Shown here: piece after piece, positions 4,583 to 11,429 of the stretch | Numbering within the stretch: position 1 is the first letter of the stretch | Layout of the letters: each line of letters opens with the position of its first letter | Assembly (NCBI GenBank): GCA_005793645.1 | Contig: SXRG01000100.1 | Coordinates: 1-11,429, forward strand | Direction of reading: 5' to 3' | Origin: Burkholderiales bacterium | GTDB lineage: Bacteria; Pseudomonadota; Gammaproteobacteria; Burkholderiales; Thiobacillaceae | Length of the DNA: 11,429 nucleotides | The notes under the pieces: generated by a model | The model's input: only the letters and a program-made list of their open reading frames with translations | Told to the model about the DNA's origin: nothing | The model's database searches: none | Program-made: the position numbers and the translations under genes

Positions 4583-6571
4583 TTACTTGTTGAGCAGGGC
4601 GCGCAGGTTTGCTAAACGGCGATTACCCTCCTCCTTGGCTTCGACGGGGGCCTCGCGCCCGGCGTGACGGAGTTGGCCATTGTCCATTTCATCCAGAAAA
4701 CGGGACGGCTCGCAGCTTTGCCAGTCGCCCGCGCGTTTGCGTCGGGTGCACCAGGTGACAGTCAGGCTTTTCTGGGCGCGTGTGATGCCGACATACATGA
4801 GACGGCGTTCTTCCTCCAGTCGCTCATCGTCGAGGCATTCGCGGTGCGGTAGGGTTTCCTCTTCGACCCCGGCGAGAAAGACATGTGGAAACTCCAGTCC
4901 TTTTGCCGCGTGCAGGGTGGACAGACGCACGGCGTTGGGCTCTGCCTCTTCGCGGCCTTCGAGCAGATTCATCAAGGCGATGGTCTGGGTCAGGTCAATC
5001 AGGGTCTTGTCGTCCGCCTCTCCCTTTTTTCCAATCCAGTCGCGGAATTCACAGACATTGCCCCAGCGTTGACGGGCCGCGCGTTCGTCCCCGCTTTCCA
5101 GCAACCAGGCCTCGTATTCGATGTGGGTCAGGAGTTCGCTCAGGAGTGGGCCAGCGGCTTCACGCAGGGCCCGATCGCCCAAGCGGCTGATGTAACCGAC
5201 AAATTCGCGCAGCGGCTCAAGTTGTCTGGCGTTGATCTGGGCCTCAAAACCCGTTTCAAAGGCGGCCTCGAATAGACTGCAATGGCGTTCGGCTGCCCAG
5301 GTTCCGAGGCGCTCCAATGTCCCGACACCGATGCCGCGGCGCGGTGTGGTGGCGGCACGAATGAAGGCCGGATCGTCATCCGGGTTGGCGATCAGGCGCA
5401 GGTAGGCGAGGATGTCTTTGATCTCGCTGCGGTCGAAGAAGGAGTGCCCGCCGGACAGGACATAGGGGATACCCGCGCTGCGCAGGGCTTCTTCAAAGAG
5501 GCGGCCTTGATAATTGCCTCGATAGAGTACGGCGTAGTCGGCCCAGCGTGTCTGACGCTCAAAACGGTGTGCGGAGATGCGCAGGGCGATGCCTTCGGCC
5601 TCGGCGCGGTCGTCGCGACAGGCGATAACCTCAATGGGTTCGCCCAGCCCCAGTTCGCTCCACAAGCGTTTTTCGTGCAGGCGCGGGTTGTGGGTGATTA
5701 GCTGGTTTGCCGCTTCCAGGATGCGTTGGCTGGAGCGGTAGTTACGGGTTAGGGCGATGGTCTGTAGCCCCGGGTAGTCTTCGCCGAGACGACGCAGATT
5801 GGTGATATCCGCGCCGCGCCAGGCGTAGATGGCCTGATCGTCATCCCCCACGGCGGTGAAGCGCCCCATCGCTCCGGAAAGGAGACGCAGGAGGGCATAC
5901 TGTGCACCGTTGGTGTCTTGATATTCATCGACCAGCAGGTAGCGCAAGCGTGACTGCCAGCGCGACAAAACCTCGGGATGTTGGCGAAATAGGGTGACCG
6001 GGAGGTGAATGAGATCATCGAAGTCCATCGCCTGATAGGCGCGTAGCGTGGCCTGATAGTCGCGATAGACGGTAGCGAGTTGCCGCTCCGTCTCATCGTC
6101 AGCGGTCGCCAGGGCGGCCTCGGGGTCAAGGAGTGCGTTTTTCCAGTTGGAGATTGCGGTCACGGCTTGACGCAGGCTGTCTTTGGCCGGGGCCTTGAGA
6201 ATATCGGACAGAATGGCCTGTGCATCGGTGGCGTCGAGGATGGAAAAGCGTGGTTTGTAGCCGAGATGTGTCGCTTCCTGGCGTAGGATGGATAATCCCA
6301 GCGAGTGGAAGGTTGAGACAGTCAGGCCGCGTCCCTCGCCCTTGACGAGCAGCTTGCCGATGCGTTCTTTCATTTCGCGGGCGGCCTTGTTGGTAAAGGT
6401 GATGGCGGCGATATGGCGCGCTTCGATGGCGCAGTCTTGCACCATCCAGGCGATCTTTCGGGTGATGACGCGGGTCTTGCCGGAGCCCGCTCCGGCAAGG
6501 ACCAGCAGGGGGCCATCGAGATGGCGGACGGCAGCGCGCTGTTCGGGGTTGAGGTCGGAGAGCTTGGGCAT
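4583..6571 (-). CDS. rep: ATP-dependent DNA helicase Rep (UvrD/Rep family, SF1A)
   Basis: 3'-5' helicase that removes protein roadblocks ahead of the replication fork and helps restart it. It has 662 residues, against 673 in E. coli Rep. SF1A motifs are in order: Walker A AGAGSGKT at 26-33, motif Ia AITFTNKAAREMKER near 56-70, Walker B VDEYQDT at 214-220, motif III VGDDDQAIYAWRG at 241-253, motif IV TRNYRSS, motif V LHAAKGLEF and motif VI VGITRAQ at 594-600. Rep-specific stretches such as YLLVDEYQDTN, the EIKDILAYLR block and the C-terminal RRLANLRAL ending favour Rep over UvrD and PcrA. The ATG start gives the family N-terminus (LNPEQRAAV) but has no Shine-Dalgarno sequence. rep diverges from apaH with 45 bp between starts. 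The frame is intact. Confidence 0.96.
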   Translation of the reverse strand: MPKLSDLNPEQRAAVRHLDGPLLVLAGAGSGKTRVITRKIAWMVQDCAIEARHIAAITFTNKAAREMKERIGKLLVKGEGRGLTVSTFHSLGLSILRQEATHLGYKPRFSILDATDAQAILSDILKAPAKDSLRQAVTAISNWKNALLDPEAALATADDETERQLATVYRDYQATLRAYQAMDFDDLIHLPVTLFRQHPEVLSRWQSRLRYLLVDEYQDTNGAQYALLRLLSGAMGRFTAVGDDDQAIYAWRGADITNLRRLGEDYPGLQTIALTRNYRSSQRILEAANQLITHNPRLHEKRLWSELGLGEPIEVIACRDDRAEAEGIALRISAHRFERQTRWADYAVLYRGNYQGRLFEEALRSAGIPYVLSGGHSFFDRSEIKDILAYLRLIANPDDDPAFIRAATTPRRGIGVGTLERLGTWAAERHCSLFEAAFETGFEAQINARQLEPLREFVGYISRLGDRALREAAGPLLSELLTHIEYEAWLLESGDERAARQRWGNVCEFRDWIGKKGEADDKTLIDLTQTIALMNLLEGREEAEPNAVRLSTLHAAKGLEFPHVFLAGVEEETLPHRECLDDERLEEERRLMYVGITRAQKSLTVTWCTRRKRAGDWQSCEPSRFLDEMDNGQLRHAGREAPVEAKEEGNRRLANLRALLNK

Positions 6572-6580
6572 GGGGGCGCG

Positions 6581-6586
6581 ATTGTA
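6581..6586 (-). promoter_or_regulatory. Candidate extended -10 of the rep promoter
   Basis: The minus strand has TACAAT (5 of 6) directly preceded by TGA, an extended -10. Its normal start point would be about 6574, only 3 nt before the rep ATG. The -35 position has little match. The box occupies nearly the same bases as the predicted -35 of apaH on the other strand. Confidence 0.4.
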
Positions 6587-6610
6587 TCAACGGAGCGGGC
6601 TGGCTACACT
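6582..6610 (+). promoter_or_regulatory. Candidate apaH promoter giving a leaderless mRNA
   Basis: TTGTAT (6582-6587, 3 of 6) and TACACT (6605-6610, 4 of 6) are separated by 17 nt. The normal start, 7 nt after the -10, is 6617, the A of the apaH ATG. There is no Shine-Dalgarno sequence just upstream, which fits a leaderless transcript. A promoter further upstream inside rep cannot be excluded. Confidence 0.4.
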
Positions 6611-6616
6611 CGACAC

Positions 6617-7447
6617 ATGAGTACCTATGTGATCGGTGATGTGCAGGGTTGTTTGTCGGACCTCTTGGAGATGATGGAGGTGGTGGCCTTCGACCCAGCG
6701 CGTGACCGCATCTGGCTGACCGGTGATCTCGTCAATCGGGGCGAGGACTCTGCCGGGGTGTTGCGTTGGTGCCTGCAGCACGACGCTCAGGTTTCGGTGG
6801 TGCTGGGTAATCATGATCTGCATCTTTTGGCGGTGGCCGAGGGTTTTGTCCCGTCACACCACAAGGATACCTTGTCCGAAATCTTGGCCGCACCGGACCG
6901 CGAGGTCCTTCTGGACTGGCTGCGTCGTCAGCCCTTGTTGTACCGGGAAGGCGACAACCTGATGGTTCATGCGGGCTTGTTGCCCAGCTGGAGCTTGGAG
7001 CTGGCTGAGGCCTTGGCGGGGGAGTTGCAACAGACCTTGTCTGGCCCGCATTGGCGTACTTTCCTGGCGGGGATGTATGGTAATGAACCGCGTATCTGGA
7101 GTGCGGCGCTACGGGGTCAGGAGCGGTTGCGACTGATCGCCAATGTGTTGACCCGGACACGCTATCTGAACGCTGACGGTGGGATGGATTTCAAGCAGAA
7201 GGGGCCCCCTGTCTCGGCACCGATGGAATTAATCCCTTGGTTCAACTTTCCGGGTCGCGCCAGTCTGGGTGCGCGGGTCTTTTTTGGTCATTGGTCCGCC
7301 CTGGGCCTGCTCTTGCGCGAGGATGTCGTGGCCCTGGATACAGGTTGCCTGTGGGGTGGGGGTCTGACGGCCTTTCGGCTCGAGGACGGTCAATTGTTCC
7401 GGGTCAGTTGTCTGGCGCGCCACGATGCTGCCAGTGCGCACGCTTAG
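6617..7447 (+). CDS. apaH: Bis(5'-nucleosyl)-tetraphosphatase, symmetrical (Ap4A hydrolase)
   Basis: Cleaves Ap4A symmetrically to two ADP; in E. coli ApaH also acts in removing Np4-type caps from RNA. The protein is 276 residues, against 280 in E. coli. It is a metallophosphatase of the PPP type: GDVQGC at 7-12, GDLVNRG at 36-42, GNHD at 64-67, then VHAG and FGHW supplying later metal-ligand histidines. The frame stays open upstream to 6413 inside rep, but the family N-terminus is MSTYVIGDVQG, so ATG 6617 is the start. It lacks a Shine-Dalgarno sequence. rep diverges upstream; the PfkB-family gene converges 15 bp downstream. In enterobacteria apaH sits in the ksgA-apaG-apaH operon; here it stands alone. 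Confidence 0.96.
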   Translation: MSTYVIGDVQGCLSDLLEMMEVVAFDPARDRIWLTGDLVNRGEDSAGVLRWCLQHDAQVSVVLGNHDLHLLAVAEGFVPSHHKDTLSEILAAPDREVLLDWLRRQPLLYREGDNLMVHAGLLPSWSLELAEALAGELQQTLSGPHWRTFLAGMYGNEPRIWSAALRGQERLRLIANVLTRTRYLNADGGMDFKQKGPPVSAPMELIPWFNFPGRASLGARVFFGHWSALGLLLREDVVALDTGCLWGGGLTAFRLEDGQLFRVSCLARHDAASAHA

Positions 7448-7462
7448 GACCGCTGGTTGGCG

Positions 7463-8398
7463 TTAGGCGATGGTGTAGCCATAGGCATGCTGAAAAATTT
7501 TGGTGACCGTAGCAAAATCGAATTTGTGGTTCTGGCCGCCGCGATGCGCGATTTTCAATGCCCCTAGTACAGCGCCTAGCCTGACCGCTGTGGGCATGTC
7601 CATGCCGTTTAGCATGGCGTGCATCAGGCCGGCGCGGAAGGCATCGCCACAGCCGGTTGGGTCGACGATGGCGCTGGCCTCGACTGGGGTAATGTCGTGA
7701 ACCTGCCCTTTGTTATAGAGCCGCACGCCTTTGGGGCCCAAGGTGACTGCCAAGGCCTTTACTTCGTGCGCCAGGCTTTCCAGCGAGCGGCCCGTGCGCT
7801 CGGCCAGAAGATGCCCTTCATAATCGTTGACCACGACATAGTCGGCCTGGCGTACAAAGGTCAGCAGTTCCTCGCCGTTGAACATAGGCAGGCCCTGGCC
7901 CGGGTCAAAAATGAAGGGGACGCCGGCGGCAACGCATTGTTGTGCGTGATCGAGCATGGCCTGACGGCCGTCCGGGGCGATGATGGCCAGGGCCAGCGGG
8001 CCGGCATCGGCTACGGCGTTGAGATGAGCGTGGTTCATGGCACCGGGGTGAAATGCCGTGATCTGGTTGTCGTCAAGATCGGTTGTGATGAAGGCCTGGG
8101 CCGTGAAGGTGTCGGGCACCGTGCGGATCCTGTCGCGGCTGATATCGAGGCGTCCCAGACGGTCGAGATAGGCCCCGCCGTCGTCACCGACGGTGGCCAT
8201 GATCACAGGTTCGCCGCCCAGCCGCTGAAGGGTGTAAGCGATGTTGCCGGCGCAGCCTCCGTATTCGCGGCGCATGTCGGGGACCAGGAAGGCGACATTC
8301 AGGATATGGATTTGTTCGGGCAGGATGTGGTTTTTGAATTGGTCGTTGAACACCATGATGGTGTCGTAGGCGAGGGAACCACAGATCAGGGTGCGCAT
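7463..8398 (-). CDS. PfkB-family carbohydrate kinase, adenosine-kinase-like
   Basis: Ribokinase/PfkB-fold kinase of 311 residues. Signatures are the N-terminal GSLAYDTIM strand (7-15), GGCAGNIA at 47-54 (first PfkB signature and lid region) and VDPTGCGDAFRAG at 245-257 (second signature, anion hole, catalytic D252). Proteobacterial relatives are annotated either as carbohydrate kinases or as adenosine kinases; the VFNDQFKNHILP opening is typical of that group. Sequence alone does not fix the substrate. ATG 8398 is chosen because the protein fold begins at MRTLICG; an in-frame ATG at 8461 would add 21 residues with no family match and lies upstream of the likely transcription start. No strong Shine-Dalgarno sequence is seen. 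If it acts on adenosine, it would sit in the same adenine-nucleotide economy as the adjacent apaH. Confidence 0.92.
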   Translation of the reverse strand: MRTLICGSLAYDTIMVFNDQFKNHILPEQIHILNVAFLVPDMRREYGGCAGNIAYTLQRLGGEPVIMATVGDDGGAYLDRLGRLDISRDRIRTVPDTFTAQAFITTDLDDNQITAFHPGAMNHAHLNAVADAGPLALAIIAPDGRQAMLDHAQQCVAAGVPFIFDPGQGLPMFNGEELLTFVRQADYVVVNDYEGHLLAERTGRSLESLAHEVKALAVTLGPKGVRLYNKGQVHDITPVEASAIVDPTGCGDAFRAGLMHAMLNGMDMPTAVRLGAVLGALKIAHRGGQNHKFDFATVTKIFQHAYGYTIA

Positions 8399-8435
8399 GG
8401 ACGATGTCTCACGAAAGCTTGGGATAGAGGCCGCT

Positions 8436-8465
8436 ATTGTCGCCGCCTGGAGCGGTGCCATGCAA
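8436..8465 (-). promoter_or_regulatory. Candidate promoter of the PfkB-family kinase gene
   Basis: On the minus strand TTGCAT (8465-8460, 3 of 6) and GACAAT (8441-8436, 4 of 6) are 18 nt apart. The start would be near 8429, giving a 30-nt leader, which agrees with the shorter start codon at 8398. Both boxes are only partial matches. Confidence 0.3.
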
Positions 8466-8561
8466 TGATCGTAACGCGCGATAGCGGGATCACCCGGAAT
8501 CGTCCACAGGGCTGCACGCCAGTCGGTAGGCAGGACGGTAGCGCTGAAGCTGGCTTCCAGC

Positions 8562-8567
8562 TAGAAT
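8562..8567 (+). promoter_or_regulatory. Candidate -10 of the gltB promoter
   Basis: TAGAAT (5 of 6) lies 42 nt before the gltB ATG, with a predicted start near 8574. No -35 match is found at 16-18 nt and I see no sigma-54 (GG-N10-GC type) element, so an activator may be needed if this is the promoter. Confidence 0.3.
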
Positions 8568-8609
8568 TCTCCCCCTTTAAGAGAATGTGAAGAAGTGTCA
8601 GTAAAACTT

Positions 8610-11429
8610 ATGGATGATCGGCAAGCCCGGCTGGCAGGTACGCTGTACAGCCCTGATTTTGAACAGGATAGTTGCGGTTTTGGCCTGATTGCGCAGCTCG
8701 ATAACGACCCTAGTCATACCTTGGTGCAGCGCGCAATTACCGCGTTGTCCAACATGACTCACCGTGGTGCGGTGGCGGCGGATGGCAAATCGGGTGATGG
8801 TTGCGGCCTGTTGTTCAAGAAACCGGATGCATTTCTGCGCGCCGTAGCGGCTGATGCGGGGTTTGACCTGAACGCTCATTACGCTGCTGGCCTGGCCTTT
8901 CTCAATCAAGACAGCGCTCTGGCACAACGCGCTCGCGACTTGCTGGTGGCGGAACTTCGCGCCGAAGGTTTGTCGGTGGCTGGTTTTCGCGCCGTGCCGA
9001 CCGACAACAGTGCCCTCGGTGAAGCTGCCCTGAAAAGCCTGCCGGCGATTGAACAATTGTTCGTTAATTGTCCGGATGGCCTTGATCAGGATGCCTTTGA
9101 GCGCAAGTTGTATATCGCCCGCCGTCGCGTCGAGAAGGTGGTGGCGGAAAGTGACGCTGCCTTTTATATGCCAACCCTCTCCGGCCGGGTGATTTCGTAC
9201 AAGGGCCTGGTCATGCCGGCCTATCTGCCCGTGTTTTATCCGGATTTGAACGATGCGCGCTTTGCTTCGGCGCTGATCGTGTTCCACCAGCGTTTTTCGA
9301 CCAATACCTGGCCACAGTGGCGCTTGGCCCAGCCCTTCCGCTATCTCGCGCACAACGGCGAGATCAATACGGTCCAGGGCAACCGCAACTGGTCGCGGGC
9401 CCGCGAGCAGAAATTCGCCTCGCCCATGATCCCCGATATGGACGCCGTGCGACCGATCGTTGGTACTAACGGCTCCGACTCGATGAGCTTCGACAACATG
9501 CTCGAAGGCCTGTTGATGGGTGGTTCCAGTCTATTCCGTTCGATGCGCCTGATGGTGCCGCCGGCTTGGCAAAATGTCACCAGCATGGACGCCGACCTGC
9601 GGGCGTTCTATGAATACAACTCCATGCATATGGAGCCGTGGGATGGTCCAGCCGGCATCGTCATGACCGATGGGCGCTACGGGGTGTGCATGCTTGATCG
9701 CAATGGCTTGCGTCCGGCGCGCTATGTGATCACCCAAGATCGCATTGTCACCATCGCCTCGGAAGTTGGCGTGTGGGACTACGGCGCCGAGAATGTGGTG
9801 GCGAAGGGCAGGGTTAAACCGGGCCAGATGGTCGCCGCCGATCTGGAGACGGGGCGTTTCCTGTTACCCGAAGATATCGACAACGAACTCAAGACCGCGC
9901 ATCCCTACCGCGAGTGGTTGAAGGCGCATGGCAAGCGGGTCGAATTTGGCCTAGAGCAGGATGGTGATTATCCGGCGCTGGATGCGGCCACCGTGGCTAC
10001 GCATCAGAAGCTGTTTAATGTCAGCAGCGAAGAGCTCGAACAGGTGTTGCGCGTGCTGGCTGAGGATGGCCAGGAGGCCATCGGCTCGATGGGTGATGAC
10101 ACGCCAATGGCGGTGCTTTCCAAAAAGCTGCGTTCGCCGTTTGATTACCTGCGCCAGCAATTTGCGCAAGTGACCAACCCGCCGATCGACCCGATCCGCG
10201 AGGCCATTGTCATGAGCCTCAACACCGTGTTCGGCCGCGAGAAGAATCTGTTCGAGGAAACTGCCGAGCACGCGCATCGTATGGAGGTCAATTCACCGGT
10301 GCTGTCGCACGACGCCTTCCGTGCCGTGACCACCAGCGCTGATCCGGCCTATGCCGCGGTCTCGTTTAATCTGCAGTACGACTCAGAGCAGATCAGCCTG
10401 CAGGGTGCGCTGGAGCGCCTCGCTGTCGATGCCGTGGCCGCCGTGCGCAGCGGCAAGGTGGTGGTTGTGCTGTCCGATCGTGGCATCGATCCGGCCACGC
10501 TGACCTTGCCCGTCCTGTTTGCGACGGGTGCGGTGCACCACGCCCTGATCGGGGCCGGCTTGCGGTGTGATGCCAATCTGGTTATCAAGACCGGTGCCGC
10601 ACGCGACCCGCATCAGATTGCCGCGCTGATTGGTTATGGCGCTACGGCCGTGTACCCGTACCTGGCCTATCAATCCATCCTGCAGATGGTGAAGGGCGGC
10701 GAGATCAAGCTGAAGCCTGTAAAGGCCTTGATGAATTACCGCAAGGGCATCGACAAAGGCCTCTTGAAGGTCATGTCCAAGATGGGCATCTCGGCCATCG
10801 CCAGTTATCGCGGTGCGCAGTTGTTCGAGATTGTCGGCCTGCACGAGTCGGTGGTTGATTTGTGCTTGAAGGGCACGGTCTCGCGCGTCTCCGGGGCGAC
10901 CTTTGCCGACTTTGAAGCGGATCAGAAACAGTTGCGTCGCCGGGCTTACAACCCCGTTCAGGCCCTGCCGGTGGGGGGGTTGCTGAAGTTCATGCACGGT
11001 GAGGAATATCACGCCTATAACCCGGATGTGGTGCAAGAACTGCAAGCGGCGGTGCAGACCGGCTCGTACGAGGCCTACAAAGGCTATGCGGCGCGCGTCA
11101 ACACTCGTCCAGTCGCCATGCTGCGCGACCTGATGCGCCTGAAACTGGCCGATCAGCCGATTGATATCGAGACGGTAGATTCTCTGGAGGCGATTCTCAA
11201 GCGCTTTGACTCGGCCGGCATGTCGCTGGGCGCACTGTCGCCCGAGGCGCACGAGGCACTGGCCGAGGGCATGAACCGCATTGGCGGCCGGTCCAATTCC
11301 GGTGAGGGTGGTGAAGATCCAGCTCGTTACGGCACCGTCAAGATGTCTAAGATCAAGCAGGTGGCGTCTGGCCGTTTTGGCGTCACTGCGCACTATCTGG
11401 TCTACGCCGAGGTGTTGCAGATCAAGGTG
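8610..11429 (+). CDS. gltB: Glutamate synthase large (alpha) subunit, 3' part outside window
   Basis: Takes the amide nitrogen of glutamine, passes ammonia through an internal tunnel and makes glutamate from 2-oxoglutarate with the small subunit GltD (NADPH-GOGAT). 940 codons are visible out of about 1500, with no stop or frameshift. A 21-residue propeptide precedes C22 (SCGFGLIA), the N-terminal nucleophile after processing. The class II amidotransferase domain follows, with HRGA, HNGEINTVQGN at 248-258, GSDS near 288 and DRNGLRPARY at 363-372. The central domain contains NPPIDPIRE and PVLSHDAF. The FMN/Fe-S synthase domain begins with SLGALSPEAH and GRSNSGEGGED (about 890) and is cut at QIKV. 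ATG 8610 has only a weak ribosome site; an in-frame GTG at 8595 would add five residues and has AAGAG upstream. gltD is expected downstream. Confidence 0.97.
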   Translation, partial: MDDRQARLAGTLYSPDFEQDSCGFGLIAQLDNDPSHTLVQRAITALSNMTHRGAVAADGKSGDGCGLLFKKPDAFLRAVAADAGFDLNAHYAAGLAFLNQDSALAQRARDLLVAELRAEGLSVAGFRAVPTDNSALGEAALKSLPAIEQLFVNCPDGLDQDAFERKLYIARRRVEKVVAESDAAFYMPTLSGRVISYKGLVMPAYLPVFYPDLNDARFASALIVFHQRFSTNTWPQWRLAQPFRYLAHNGEINTVQGNRNWSRAREQKFASPMIPDMDAVRPIVGTNGSDSMSFDNMLEGLLMGGSSLFRSMRLMVPPAWQNVTSMDADLRAFYEYNSMHMEPWDGPAGIVMTDGRYGVCMLDRNGLRPARYVITQDRIVTIASEVGVWDYGAENVVAKGRVKPGQMVAADLETGRFLLPEDIDNELKTAHPYREWLKAHGKRVEFGLEQDGDYPALDAATVATHQKLFNVSSEELEQVLRVLAEDGQEAIGSMGDDTPMAVLSKKLRSPFDYLRQQFAQVTNPPIDPIREAIVMSLNTVFGREKNLFEETAEHAHRMEVNSPVLSHDAFRAVTTSADPAYAAVSFNLQYDSEQISLQGALERLAVDAVAAVRSGKVVVVLSDRGIDPATLTLPVLFATGAVHHALIGAGLRCDANLVIKTGAARDPHQIAALIGYGATAVYPYLAYQSILQMVKGGEIKLKPVKALMNYRKGIDKGLLKVMSKMGISAIASYRGAQLFEIVGLHESVVDLCLKGTVSRVSGATFADFEADQKQLRRRAYNPVQALPVGGLLKFMHGEEYHAYNPDVVQELQAAVQTGSYEAYKGYAARVNTRPVAMLRDLMRLKLADQPIDIETVDSLEAILKRFDSAGMSLGALSPEAHEALAEGMNRIGGRSNSGEGGEDPARYGTVKMSKIKQVASGRFGVTAHYLVYAEVLQIKV

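Noticed and set aside
6413..6616. Upstream extension of apaH by 68 codons into rep
   Set aside because: The added residues are antisense to the rep N-terminal region including Walker A and have no place in the ApaH family, which begins at the GDVQG strand only a few residues after ATG 6617.
7619..8590. Long plus-strand open frame (323 codons) opposite the PfkB-family kinase gene
   Set aside because: It lies almost wholly antisense to a gene with clear family signatures and its translation shows no recognisable domain. Such frames are common opposite GC-rich genes with few stop codons in that register.
8598..11393. Minus-strand open frames of 251 and 336 codons opposite gltB
   Set aside because: Both are antisense to an intact, strongly conserved gltB and have no start signal or domain of their own; gltB motifs explain the sequence fully.
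11391..11417. YLVYAEV in GltB where E. coli has YLVNADV, considered as a damaged active-site residue
   Set aside because: As I recall, this position varies in other glutamate synthases, so one substitution is not evidence of loss of function.
1..11429. Search for mobile elements, CRISPR repeats, defence or toxin genes, or a novel multi-gene system
   Set aside because: All sizeable intact frames belong to known housekeeping families, and I saw no direct-repeat arrays, terminal inverted repeats, integrase or transposase motifs.

Overview
The window reads as ordinary chromosome from a Gram-negative proteobacterium with moderately high G+C (about 58-60 % by eye), most likely a gamma- or betaproteobacterium. 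Evidence: an Escherichia coli-like Rho, thioredoxin 1 and Rep helicase; a membrane-anchored cytochrome c5-type dihaem protein; ApaH; an HU protein; a proteobacterial GltB; and a DUF971 protein ending in a Cys-Gly-rich tail. I see no insertion sequence, phage gene, CRISPR array or toxin/defence locus. The genus cannot be fixed from sequence alone.

Layout. 1-2778 is a leftward (minus) block: DUF971 protein, fructosamine-kinase family protein (start overlaps the DUF971 stop), trxA, then the 5' two thirds of rho, which runs off the left edge. From 2851 to 4489 the direction is mostly rightward: an HU gene with a strong bidirectional terminator, a minus-strand tRNA-Arg(CCG) gene with several damaged positions, and a dihaem cytochrome c with its own promoter and terminator. 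rep (minus, 4583-6571) and apaH (plus, 6617-7447) diverge from a 45-bp spacer in which their predicted promoters overlap. apaH converges on a PfkB-family (adenosine-kinase-like) gene with 15 bp between stops. That gene and gltB diverge from a 211-bp spacer. gltB runs off the right edge, with 940 codons visible and the frame open throughout.

How the genes fit together. Most are housekeeping: transcription termination (Rho), thiol redox (TrxA), nucleoid structure (HU), replication-fork restart (Rep), periplasmic electron transfer (cytochrome), dinucleotide turnover (ApaH), nucleoside or sugar phosphorylation (PfkB family) and ammonium assimilation (GltB). The DUF971/fructosamine-kinase pair is probably translationally coupled. 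I found no convincing multi-gene novel system. The points most worth checking are the degenerate tRNA-Arg(CCG), the shared rep/apaH promoter region with predicted leaderless mRNAs, the missing axial methionine in the second haem domain of the cytochrome, and the C-rich rho leader without a Shine-Dalgarno sequence.

No stretch over 300 bases is empty. The longest protein-free stretch (3307-3637) holds the HU terminator, the tRNA and two promoters; its part 3356-3455 shows nothing I can name.
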